The notes under the pieces: model-generated
Database searches by the model: none
What the model was told of the DNA's origin: nothing
The model's input: only the letters and a program-made list of their open reading frames with translations
Position numbers and translations under genes: made by a program
Shown: positions 1 through 7,587 of the stretch, one piece after another
How positions within the stretch are numbered: the stretch's first letter is position 1
How the letters are laid out: each line of letters opens with the position of its first letter
Assembly (NCBI GenBank): GCA_016706545.1
Contig: JADJJK010000001.1
Span: forward strand, 62,001-126,000
Reading direction: 5' to 3'
Source: Myxococcales bacterium
GTDB taxonomy: Bacteria > Myxococcota_A > Polyangia > Haliangiales > Haliangiaceae
DNA length: 64,000 nt

Positions 1-2
1 GC

Positions 3-341
3 GTGTTCCTGGGCTCGGTCACCCCGGAAGACTTGATCGCCGGCGTGCGCTCCATCGCGCGCGGCGAGATGGTGGCGCCACCTGCGGTGGTGGCCCTCCT
101 GTCTCCCGACACCAGCCAGCCCGGCTCCCTGGAGCTGTCTGCGCGGGAGTTCCAGGTGCTGGAGCTGCTGGCGCAAGGCTGGACCAACCGCGAGATCGCG
201 GATGACCTGCACATCAGCATCAAGACCGTGGACACCCACCGTGGCCACGTCCTCAAGAAGCTACGCCTGCGCAACAACTCCGACTTGACCCGGTTCGCGG
301 TCAAGCACGGCTACGTCTCGCTGGCCACGTGCCAGCGCTGA
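3..341 (+). CDS. Response regulator, NarL/FixJ (LuxR-HTH) family, C-terminal part
   Basis: The reading frame enters from the left edge, so the receiver domain is missing and the first codon in the window is not the true start. The visible 112 residues hold the end of a receiver domain (VTPEDLIAGVRSIARGE, the usual last helix) and then a complete LuxR-type helix-turn-helix: LSAREFQVLELLAQGWTNRE, then IADDLHISIKTVDTHRGHVL. This family binds DNA when its receiver is phosphorylated by a partner histidine kinase. The kinase is not in the window. The family call is firm, but the target genes are unknown. Confidence 0.9.
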   Translation: MFLGSVTPEDLIAGVRSIARGEMVAPPAVVALLSPDTSQPGSLELSAREFQVLELLAQGWTNREIADDLHISIKTVDTHRGHVLKKLRLRNNSDLTRFAVKHGYVSLATCQR

Positions 342-465
342 GCGCCGCGCCCACCGCGCGACCATCCGGAGGCCACGTTCCTGCTCGGTAGCCTCGCACC
401 GTCTGCCATGCGCTCGCGAACGAGCGCCGCAGCGCCATCGCGCCGGTCGAACTCCTCTCCGCTCC

Positions 466-1002
466 TCAGGGAGCCTGCGAGCGCCCTGAAAAGGACTGCG
501 CGATGCGCGCTTCGCGGATCGCCCCGATGAGGGCCACGATGATGATGCCCCGCAGGAGGACGCCCTGCGTCAGCGACGACGGATCGACCGCCGCGTTGAG
601 CAGGATGATGCCGACGAAGATGCCCAGCGCCACGATGGCTGGCAGCAGCACGGTGCTGCGCGACCACACCCATATGCCGAAGTAGGACGCAGCGAGGCTG
701 CCATTCATGGCGAGCACCTGGGTCGCCGCGCTGCGATTCACCTCGGAGACCGCGAGATAGGAGACGATCGCGCCGAACGTCGCCAGCACCGCGACCAAGA
801 GGAGGATGTTTCTCGCGCGCGAGACCCGGTCGGCGTCGAGGCGTTCGAGCGCGCCACCAAAGGCTCCCCCACCGGAGGGGCCGGCCGCGCCGGTCGTGGC
901 GGTCCGCGGACCAACATCGACCACGTTGCATCGGGTACAGGTGGCGCCCGCCTCAGCGATCGGGCGGAAGCAGCTCTGGCACAGCAGTTTGGCTTCGCTC
1001 AT
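466..1002 (-). CDS. Zinc-ribbon membrane protein of unknown function
   Basis: About 178 residues. The N-terminus has two Cys-x2-Cys knuckles (CQSC near residue 8 and CTRC near residue 23), typical of a small cytoplasmic zinc ribbon. After a Gly-rich linker come about four hydrophobic helices (for example ILLLVAVLATFGAIVSYLAV and TVLLPAIVALGIFVGIILL), so the protein is predicted to sit in the inner membrane. I chose the ATG at 1002; an in-frame TTG lies three codons upstream at 1011. It converges with the response regulator gene. No specific function is recognisable. Confidence 0.7.
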   Translation of the reverse strand: MSEAKLLCQSCFRPIAEAGATCTRCNVVDVGPRTATTGAAGPSGGGAFGGALERLDADRVSRARNILLLVAVLATFGAIVSYLAVSEVNRSAATQVLAMNGSLAASYFGIWVWSRSTVLLPAIVALGIFVGIILLNAAVDPSSLTQGVLLRGIIIVALIGAIREARIAQSFSGRSQAP

Positions 1003-1662
1003 CGACCGCAACTATCCACCAAGCGCGCCCTCCGCAGAGCCCTCACCCGCCGCCTTTCGCGTGCGGACAAGGTGCGCTGAACTGCTCAACCACCTCCGCT
1101 TGGCTCCCTTGATGGGGGGACTGCGTACAACGTCATTCAATCGCGCCGCCGGTGGATCTGCCTTAGGCCGACTCTGAAGGAAATAGGCTTCTCGTTCTTC
1201 CTCTCCTTACGCTAGGATGCCGTGCGATGCGGCGGCGTGGTCCCAGGCGGTGTAGCTGGCTGACATGCACTCCTTGTTCAAGGAGAACCTTAGCCGCATC
1301 CATCAGGCCAACAACGCTCCGCTGGCACCGCGGGACGCTGATCGCCCGCCGCCAGGAATCCAGGCATTCCACCTGCGTGGCGCCAAGCCCAGGATCAAAA
1401 GCCCAGTGTCGGACTCGCAGAGCGAGTCACGAGCGCCCGAATACCGCTTTCGCTACGTCATCCGCGGATGAGGTGATTCCACACAGGCATGCGCAGAGTC
1501 GTCGTTCCCACGAAACTCGTCAACCAAGTGAGAATTGCCACATCGTCCACACGTTTGGAATGCGCAGCACGGCGCAACGACCACCTGGCACCGAAGTACT
1601 ATTCCTCGATGTCGCTGAATTGTTTCCAAAGAATACTGAACCAGACAGGAAGGAGATCCGCT
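1003..1662. other. Intergenic stretch without a recognised gene
   Basis: This 660-base stretch lies between the divergent starts of the zinc-ribbon protein and the Cys-rich lipoprotein. Short open frames occur on both strands, but none has a good ribosome binding site, a signal sequence or recognisable homology. It probably carries the promoters of both flanking genes. An AGGAG ribosome binding site stands at 1651-1655, just before the ATG at 1663. Confidence 0.5.
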
Positions 1663-2577
1663 ATGCCAAAGAACTACACCCCGGGAGCGTTATTGTTGAG
1701 TTCCAGAACGGAAACGAGGGCCTATTCACTACGGCTCCGGCTTGCCGCACTTGTCGCGACGAGCGTGGCTGGGCTCGCGGGCCAAGGATGCACGACTTCG
1801 AGCGGCAGCTCGGCGAAGCCGTCCATCGCCATTCTGGACGAGACCACGATCCGCCGGGGGGACCTCGTCGCGCACGTCGTGCACGCGGAGAAGGGCGGCC
1901 GCACGGCCCTCGTAGCGCATGTGTTCAGCAAATTCGGTACATCGATGTATGACGTCGTCTACGAGTCGGGCAAAAACCTGGACAAGATCAAGTACCGACA
2001 CCACGCGAACATGGAGATCAAGACTCTGAGGGCCAGACATGATCCGACGATGTCGATGCCAATGTTCGGCGACGCTGCGCTATTCATGTTCAGCGAGGTC
2101 GAACAACAGATCAACGCGAGCGTCAAGTATGACGCTCAAGGATGCGACTCAGCCGCGTCATCACTGAGTTGCGGCTCAGGCGTGGGAGCTTGTTGCGACG
2201 TCCACGATCAGTGCTACGCACAGCATGGCTGCACAGCGGCTTCCTGGGCCGGAACGATCCTCACGGTCGGACTGGGTGCACTCGTCAGTGACTGCGTCGC
2301 ATGCAATACCGCCGTCGCAGCCTGCATGGTCACATCGAGCCCCGGTGACGCGGCCTGCTGCAGCGCTGACGAGTGCGGGGACTCCCACCACTGCGGTGAC
2401 GGCTCCGGTGCAGAAGAGGCCGGCGGTAGATGCGAAGACGACTGCGAGTACTTTGGCAATTGCGAATACGACTGCGAGTACTTTGGCAATTGCGAATACG
2501 ACTGCGAGTACTTTGGCGATTGCAGCTCTGAGTGTGACTACATCGACGATTGCGACGACGACTCGGTGGAGACCTGA
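1663..2577 (+). CDS. Phospholipase-A2-like Cys-rich lipoprotein with C-terminal repeats
   Basis: 304 residues from the ATG at 1663, which follows a good AGGAG site. A hydrophobic segment ends in a Cys at residue 43 (LAGQGC), suggesting a lipoprotein. Residues 177-184 read CCDVHDQC, which matches the histidine signature of secreted phospholipase A2 (Cys-Cys-x2-His-x2-Cys). His181 and Asp182 are the expected catalytic His and calcium ligand, preceded by Gly-rich GSGVG and followed by a Cys-bearing helix with Asp210. The C-terminal third is acidic and very Cys-rich, with three 10-residue units (CEYDCEYFGN type) at about residues 257-286. The PLA2 link rests on motif matching. The tail may bind metal or be disulfide-linked. 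The gene sits alone beside the IS66 element. Confidence 0.7.
   Translation: MPKNYTPGALLLSSRTETRAYSLRLRLAALVATSVAGLAGQGCTTSSGSSAKPSIAILDETTIRRGDLVAHVVHAEKGGRTALVAHVFSKFGTSMYDVVYESGKNLDKIKYRHHANMEIKTLRARHDPTMSMPMFGDAALFMFSEVEQQINASVKYDAQGCDSAASSLSCGSGVGACCDVHDQCYAQHGCTAASWAGTILTVGLGALVSDCVACNTAVAACMVTSSPGDAACCSADECGDSHHCGDGSGAEEAGGRCEDDCEYFGNCEYDCEYFGNCEYDCEYFGDCSSECDYIDDCDDDSVET
2431..2520 (+). repeat. Three tandem 30-bp units encoding a Cys/Tyr decapeptide
   Basis: Three near-identical 30-bp units at 2431-2460, 2461-2490 and 2491-2520 keep the reading frame and each encode a CEYDCEYFGN-like decapeptide in the tail of the phospholipase-A2-like lipoprotein. The copies differ at only two or three bases (GAC/TAC at the second codon pair and AAT/GAT at the end), which points to recent duplication. 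Confidence 0.95.
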
Positions 2578-2613
2578 TCCTGCCTCCATGTCGAGGAGGG
2601 AATCCGGATCGAT

Positions 2614-2633
2614 TGTAAGCGCTGTGCGAACCC
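2614..2633 (+). repeat. IS66 terminal inverted repeat, left
   Basis: This 20-bp end matches the inverse of 5212-5231 at 19 of 20 positions; the mismatch is the sixth base (G here, C at the other end). It marks the tnpC-side boundary of the element. Confidence 0.85.
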
Positions 2634-2660
2634 GTGGCGCAGTGTGAGGCGGCGGACAGA

Positions 2661-4443
2661 TCAGCGTGGCAGCGGCGGATCGGCCGGCGGGACCGTGAAA
2701 CTGCCGATCTGGAGGTCCAGCTCATCCCGGATCAAGGCGAGCGCGGGTTCTTGCCCAGTGGACCGGCGCGAGTTCGAGGGTACCGATCGCGCGGCCAGTA
2801 CGCCAGCACGCGCAGGACCTCCTCGAGGTACGCGAACGGATCGATGCGATGGAGGCGGCAGGAGGCGACGAGGCTGGAAGATCGCGGCGGCGGCTCCTCG
2901 GCGTGGGTGTCGCTGCCGTAGAACATCCAGCTCTTGCGGCCGATGACGATCTTGCGGAGCGCGCGCGCTCGGCGCGTGTGTTGTCGAGCGGCAACTCGCC
3001 GTCGACAAGGACGCGACGCAGCTCAGCCTCCTGATTCAGCGCGGGTAGCCGAGCGCCTTGGTGGCGAGGTTGTTGCCGGATGCCGCCGCTCGCGCGTCGC
3101 GTGTCCATGCGAAGAACTCGTCGAACAACGGGCCCAGATGCGTGGCGCGATGCGCCGCGCGCTCGGCGCGGGCATGCGTTGCCCCCGCGCGATCGGCGGC
3201 GAAGATCGCGCGGATGCGCAGGAGCCCCTGCACCCCCTGACGGCGTACCGGCAGAGCGCCGCCTCGAAGAAGCGTATCGGCGACAATGGGCTCAACACCC
3301 GACGAGCGTGACGCCCGCGGCGTCGGGGTCGTCGATATCCCTTTGGCGGCCCTCGCTCGAGGATGTCGTAGACCGCGCTCGCGTCGGCTTGGAGCACCCG
3401 CGGAACGCGCCAAGAGCTGCTGCACCGCCTCGCTGGTGTGCTTCTCGACGTACTGGAACAGCACGCATCGGCGTCGACGACCGCGGTGAAGAAGTGCCCT
3501 TCTGCACCCAAGCGACCGGCCGTCCTGGCCTTCGTCGGCTGGATCAGCGCTCCGGTCGCATCGGTCGAGATCACATGACCGTTCGCGATCGCGTCGCGCC
3601 ACATCGCCGCCACGATCGTCGCGCCGAGCGTGTTGCCGGCGTGCTCGACGTACCGGCTCATCAGCCCACGATCGAGCGGCAGGCCTTGGTCGGCAAGCGC
3701 CTGCTCGAGGCGGTAGTGCGGCGTTCCGAGCGCGAACTTCGACGTCAAGATGTGCGCGATCGTCGAGGTGTGGAGCAGCGCTTTGGGGAAGAGGGTCTCT
3801 GGGCTCGGCGTCACCCACCACCGTCGTGACGAGGGCGCTGGCTTCAACGGCGGTCTCCGCGGTTGGTGTCGTTGTTGCGCGGTCCTCAATGGCCGGCGCG
3901 AGCCGCGAACTCGCGGCCGAGCCTGCCGGAGTCGTCGCCCTGGTCGTGTCGCCGTTCGTGACAACCTCGTACTTCGCCACCCGCTTGACCAGGATGTAGA
4001 ACCCACCCGGCCGGTAGGCGACCTGCTGCGAATCATCGAAGCCGATCCGGCGACAGCCTCGCGCCTCGAGTTCCTCGTGGACGATCTCGATCACCACACG
4101 GGGCAGCTTGCTCGTGGACAGGTCGCGCCGGCCGTGAGGACGAGGCTTGCCTTGCCCTCCGGATCAGGCGGGGCGGCCTCCGTCGCATCCTGGACCTTCT
4201 TGTTCAGCTCCTTCTGGAGCTGCGCCTCGCCCGCGAGTAGATCTCCAAGCGCGAGCTGGAGTTCGCTCGTGCCGCTCCGCTCGGTCTTGTTGCCGTACAG
4301 CCGCCGCTTGAGCAACGCGACTGGTGGGCCAGCCCCGTGATCGTATCCTCGAGCGAGGCAACCTTGATCGCGGCTTCGGCTTTGGCCCTGGCCAGCTCCG
4401 CCTGAAGCTGAGCGATCGTCGTCGCCATCACCTTCTGCGACAT
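2661..4443 (-). pseudogene. tnpC: IS66 transposase TnpC, broken by several frameshifts
   Basis: The start is the ATG at 4443 (MSQKVMATTIAQLQAELARA, the usual coiled-coil N-terminus). After about 45 residues the frame jumps to one encoding RRLYGNKTERSG, then again to a frame with the core of the DDE transposase (ILTSKFALGTPHYRLEQALA, VISTDATGALIQPTKART). Near 3000 the C-terminal parts LPLDNTRAERA and MFYGSDTHAEE lie in yet other frames, and the final stop is at 2661. At least four frame changes are needed, so no active enzyme can be made. TnpC would be the catalytic subunit of IS66. Confidence 0.85.
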
Positions 4444-4525
4444 CGTCCTGGTTCCTTCGTCGGTAGAGGCCACCCTCCTCTCCACTACACGACGTGGATC
4501 TCCCTGTGCAAGCGCAAATTGCGCG

Positions 4526-4864
4526 TCAGTGATACCGGCGTGGCGTCGTGCGCGGCGTGAGCGCTACACCGCGATGGATCACGTCGAAGACCGCCGCGCT
4601 CACCAGCAGGTGCTGTTCACCCGGCTCGGTCGCCCGTGGCAGTTCAAATCGCCCGGCGTCGAGCTTCTTGTGGATCACGATTGTCCCGGTTCCGTCCCAC
4701 GTCAGCACCTTCATCGTGTGCCCGCGCTTGCCCACGAACACGAACAGTGCCCGCGATCGCGGCTCGGCGCGCATCTTCTCCCTCACCATCCCCCCGAGTG
4801 CCGCGCCCAGCCGCATGTCCACCGGCTCGAGCGCCACGTAGATCGGGAGACCGTGCGAGATCAC
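4526..4864 (-). CDS. tnpB: IS66 accessory protein TnpB
   Basis: 112 residues from a GTG at 4864, overlapping the tnpA stop by four bases (GTGA). It has the family signature PVDMRLGAALGGMV, then ALFVFVGKRGHTMKVLTWDG, and a basic C-terminus. IS66 elements need this small protein for transposition, although its exact job is not settled. The frame is intact, unlike tnpC. It ends about 80 bases before the tnpC start. Confidence 0.85.
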   Translation of the reverse strand: MISHGLPIYVALEPVDMRLGAALGGMVREKMRAEPRSRALFVFVGKRGHTMKVLTWDGTGTIVIHKKLDAGRFELPRATEPGEQHLLVSAAVFDVIHRGVALTPRTTPRRYH

Positions 4865-5172
4865 GGCGCACCTCCATCCAGCGCGGCAACGACCGCCCGG
4901 AGGAGGCCAGCGTCGAACCCGACGCGCAACTCGATCTCCGCGGCGCCGACCCGCACCACCAAGGCCGTGCTCGCGGGCGCGGCCGTCACCAACTCGACGA
5001 ACGTCGGCGTCCTCGCTGATCCCGAGTCGCGTTCGTCCTTCGACCTCTGCACCCATGTATACGCCGTCGATGCGATCACCCCGAGCCGTCGCGCTGCACT
5101 CGGGACCGGCTCGCCACGCTGGACCGCGGCCACCAACTCAGCTCGCTCGCTCCGCTTGTAGATCTTCCTCAT
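4861..5172 (-). CDS. tnpA: IS66 accessory protein TnpA (helix-turn-helix)
   Basis: 103 residues. The N-terminus RSERAELVAAVQRGEPVPSA followed by ARRLGVIASTAYTWVQR is a transposase-type helix-turn-helix. The C-terminal part, with VRVGAAEIELRVGFDAGLLR, is the usual end of IS66 TnpA. The frame is intact from the ATG at 5172, and the stop overlaps the tnpB GTG. It is the first gene of the element's operon, reading away from the right-hand terminal repeat. Confidence 0.85.
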   Translation of the reverse strand: MRKIYKRSERAELVAAVQRGEPVPSAARRLGVIASTAYTWVQRSKDERDSGSARTPTFVELVTAAPASTALVVRVGAAEIELRVGFDAGLLRAVVAALDGGAP

Positions 5173-5211
5173 CCTGCCAGCATCAGCGCCCCCTTTGCAC
5201 CGTTCCAGGTG

Positions 5212-5231
5212 GGGTTCGCACAGCGGTTACA
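5212..5231 (-). repeat. IS66 terminal inverted repeat, right
   Basis: Inverted partner of the repeat at 2614-2633 (19 of 20 positions). The base following it, 5232, begins a reading frame that belongs to a different transposase, so this is a precise junction. Confidence 0.85.
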
Positions 5232-5528
5232 GCCATCCGTCGCTGCGCGGCGTACTACCGCAAACACAAGCACCGGATGGACTACGCGGGCCTCAAGGCG
5301 GCCGGCCTTGCAATCGGATCCGGCTTCGTTGAGGCGACGTGCAAGACGCTCGTGGCCCAGCGGCTCAAGCTCAGCGGCATGCGCTGGGGCGCCAGCGCGC
5401 AGGCGATCCTCACGCCCCGCAGCCGGGCGCTGCTCGCCGTGCACTACCGCGCCGAGGTTCACGTGCTCGCGAAGGTCATCCCCTTCACACCGCCACGGCC
5501 GCCACGCCGCGTGCGCGGGGCAGGATGA
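5232..5528 (+). pseudogene. C-terminal remnant of a second transposase (ISKra4-like)
   Basis: Starting exactly at the IS66 boundary, the plus strand encodes about 98 residues that read as a transposase C-terminus: YYRKHKHRMDYAGLKAAGLA, then IGSGFVEATCKTLVAQRLKL and SGMRWGASAQAIL. The pattern of GSG..EA.CK...QRLK.SGMRW is familiar from ISKra4-type and related transposases. The upstream part is missing, and it is not present left of the IS66 element either. The family assignment is from memory of the motif and is moderate. Confidence 0.7.
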
Positions 5529-5550
5529 GAACTACACCACGACGACTGGT

Positions 5551-6799
5551 TTAGCTTCTGAAGCCGGAGTAAGAGTTCCTGCGCTTCGGCCTTAGCAACG
5601 CAGCCAGTACTGAAAATGCGGCGACCACAATCAACCCGCCTTTCGATGCGCGGGCGCCTGCGGCCGAACACCCGCTCGCGGCCTCCGGTGCCCTCGTTTG
5701 GGGAGGCAATGGCCGACGAGTTCGCTGTCGGTCCCAGTCCCTGCCTCCGCAGGTGTCCGGCAGATGAAGCCAGCAGGGCACGCTGCCGGATCAGACGGGA
5801 AGCAGATCTCGGTGCAGACGCGGTGGCCATCCAGGCCGTCTTCGCACAGCCCGAGTCGCACGCGAATTCGTCCGCACACGGGCTGCCGAGCGCGCCGGGG
5901 ATCCCATTTGGTGCGCACCACCGCGCCGAGCCGCTGGAGTGACAGCGAAGTGGGGCGGGGCAGTCGTAGTCCTCGATACACATGGCGCTGCAAAGCGGGA
6001 ACGCGGGCGCTTCGTCCAGCGCGACGCAGGCATGTGACGTGCAGTTTTCATCGACTACACATCCTACGCCCAGTCCCCTCTCTACTTCCGCGATCTGAGT
6101 TAGCACCGGCCCCAGGAATGCTGTGTTAGCATCGAGGCGGACCGCGCGCGACTCGCCCATGCATGCGCTGTCCCCTTCCGAGACTAGACCGACAACACGC
6201 TCTCCGAGAAACACCGGCCCACCCGAATCGCCTCGACAGGGAAGTGAAGGATGCGGGGTGAGCGAGAGCATCCGTTCCGCGAGCGCATCGAGACGTGAGA
6301 TCCCTTCTCTCTTGGTCCCCGCGGTAACATCGTCAGGAGTGGCACGACCGAATCCGACCACGCGGACGTCAGCGCCGACGTCCGCAGACGCCAGTGAACC
6401 GATCGCTACGGGCATTACCGCGGCATCCCGAGTAAGCACCAGATAGGCGAGGTCGGCCCCGACCGAGTCCAGCGCTGCATGAGGGTGGCGGCGCGCACGC
6501 ATCACGGTGATCGCAAGTCCAGTCGCTGCGCTGCTGCCGACCAACACGGCGGAAGGCGCCGTCGGCGCGATGCAATGCGCGGCGGTGAGCACGATGCGTG
6601 GATGCACAACGAGGCCGGTACATGCGATTGTCCCGCCTATCACAATGCCGACGACCGCGGGATCACCGTCGTTCACTGCCCCCTGCGTGATGGGTGCCAC
6701 GTCGTGGGTCGCGTAGGGCGGTGGGCTTGAGCAGGCAATGAGGCCGGCGATGCCGAGGAGGCGAGCTGCGCCCATTCCTACGCTGATGATGACACGCAC
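5551..6799 (-). pseudogene. Trypsin-like serine protease with MYXO-CTERM-like tail, two frameshifts
   Basis: The first 300 or so residues are an intact S1-family protease. A short lipoprotein-like signal (GLIAC) is followed by the catalytic triad His75 (LTAAHC), Asp116 (GADLAYLVL) and Ser192 (CRGDSGGPVF). A Cys-rich module with repeated C-x-D-x-DC elements follows. Near 5842 (in GACTCGGGCTGTGCG) the frame shifts; the true continuation, LCEDGLDGHRVCTEICF, lies in the next frame. A second shift near 5690 leads to the real end, GCSAAGARASKGGLIVVAAF then a Lys/Arg cluster, stopping at 5551. That tail resembles a MYXO-CTERM surface-sorting signal. As the sequence stands, the protein would keep the protease domain but lose its anchor. 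Sequencing error is possible for either shift. Confidence 0.75.
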
Positions 6800-6843
6800 G
6801 ACCGTCTTACTGTATCATGGCGCCGCGCTGATGATCGCGCGAT

Positions 6844-7382
6844 TCAACTCCCGCGCATTCGCCTCCGACCTTCGCGTTCGGAAAGTTCGTCAACCACTCG
6901 CTCTTGTCCCTTGGATTCTGAGGCGGACGTGTTCGACGGTTGTCGTGTCGACGTTATACTTCGAACTCTTGTCGCCCAGCGCACGGTCGACGCGCAGCAG
7001 GACGCAGACGCGCACTTTCGGTTCCCGATAGCCCTCGCCGTCGAGTGCGTCCCAAGCTGCTTTTGCTCCTCAGGGGTGAGCTGTAGAGTGCTTTCTGCTG
7101 CGACGGCGGTGCCAGCCTCGATGGCTGCCAACACACTCGCGTATCTGCGAATGTGGTCGTTCACGTTAACTTGCTTGATCAACAGAAACGCCGCGAGCCG
7201 CTGGAGATCAGCTCTTGGGCGTTCTCGGCCTTCCATGCGTACAGCCGCTGGTAGTGCGGCACTCGCAGCACGAAGTCGTCGCAGAACACTTTCTGGATCG
7301 GTCGCTGCTTGCCCTTGATGTCCATGCGCGTCATGCTCGCGACGGTATCACGCGCACCTGGTGAGCAATCCCGATCGGGCAC
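6844..7382 (-). pseudogene. Relic of a GmrSD-like (DUF262/DUF1524) restriction protein
   Basis: Three fragments in different minus-strand frames fit one protein family. The 5' end (start at 7382, or an internal Met) has GKQRPIQKVFCDDFVLRVPH with YQRLYAWKAENAQEL, the DUF262 N-terminal pattern with its conserved YQR.Y.W. A middle piece near 7100-7200 reads LLIKQVNVNDHIRRYASVLA. The 3' piece near 6890-6960 reads DTTTVEHV and, one frame over, PQNPRDKSEWLTNFPNAKV, which is the His-bearing DUF1524 motif (VEH.LPQNP...EW). The family normally exceeds 500 residues and only about 180 codons remain, so most of the middle is deleted. Intact members cut modified DNA. Confidence 0.65.
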
Positions 7383-7560
7383 ACGTCCAGCGCTACTGCA
7401 CTGCTCTTTAGGTGCAACCGGTTCCTACGAATGCTTACCTTGTGCAGCTCCTTCGCTGGCGGCAGCAATGCGGTCCCTTCCACCACTCAGGTCGTGCACC
7501 TGCTGGAGGCCCTTACGTCAATGATCCAGCTCATCGGCCGCGCGCGGCGCGGCGCCGCGT

Positions 7561-7580
7561 TGGTAGGGCGCCCGCTACCA
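7561..7580 (-). terminator. Possible hairpin after the minus-strand tailoring operon
   Basis: TGGTAG at 7561-7566 pairs with CTACCA at 7575-7580 around a GC-rich centre, eight bases downstream of the glycosyltransferase stop. There is no T-tract, so this is only a candidate end for the four-gene operon. Confidence 0.35.
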
Positions 7581-7587
7581 CAGCTTG

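Larger units (their letters stand above)
2614..5231 (-). mobile_element. Decayed IS66-family insertion sequence
   Basis: The element carries the three standard IS66 genes in order on the minus strand (tnpA, tnpB, tnpC), with tnpC broken. Its ends are visible as a 20-bp inverted repeat, TGTAAGCGCTGTGCGAACCC at 2614-2633 and the same sequence with one mismatch inverted at 5212-5231. The TGTAA start is typical for IS66. The 8-bp flanks differ (GGATCGAT on the left, GCCATCCG on the right), so no target duplication remains. Sequence just right of the element belongs to another transposase whose other half is not found on the left, so one side was deleted or rearranged after insertion. Confidence 0.9.

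Noticed and set aside
1227..1952. Gene overlapping the start of the Cys-rich lipoprotein in another frame
   Set aside because: No ribosome site, no domain, and it conflicts with the well-supported lipoprotein start at 1663.
2431..2520. CRISPR-like array
   Set aside because: The 30-bp units are adjacent with no spacers and stay in the reading frame of a protein.
2431..2577. The CEYDCEYFGN repeat tail as a multi-core peptide substrate of the radical SAM locus
   Set aside because: It lies over 12 kb away behind IS66 debris, is fused to a PLA2-like domain, and has no leader-like layout; the Tat protein is a far better candidate.
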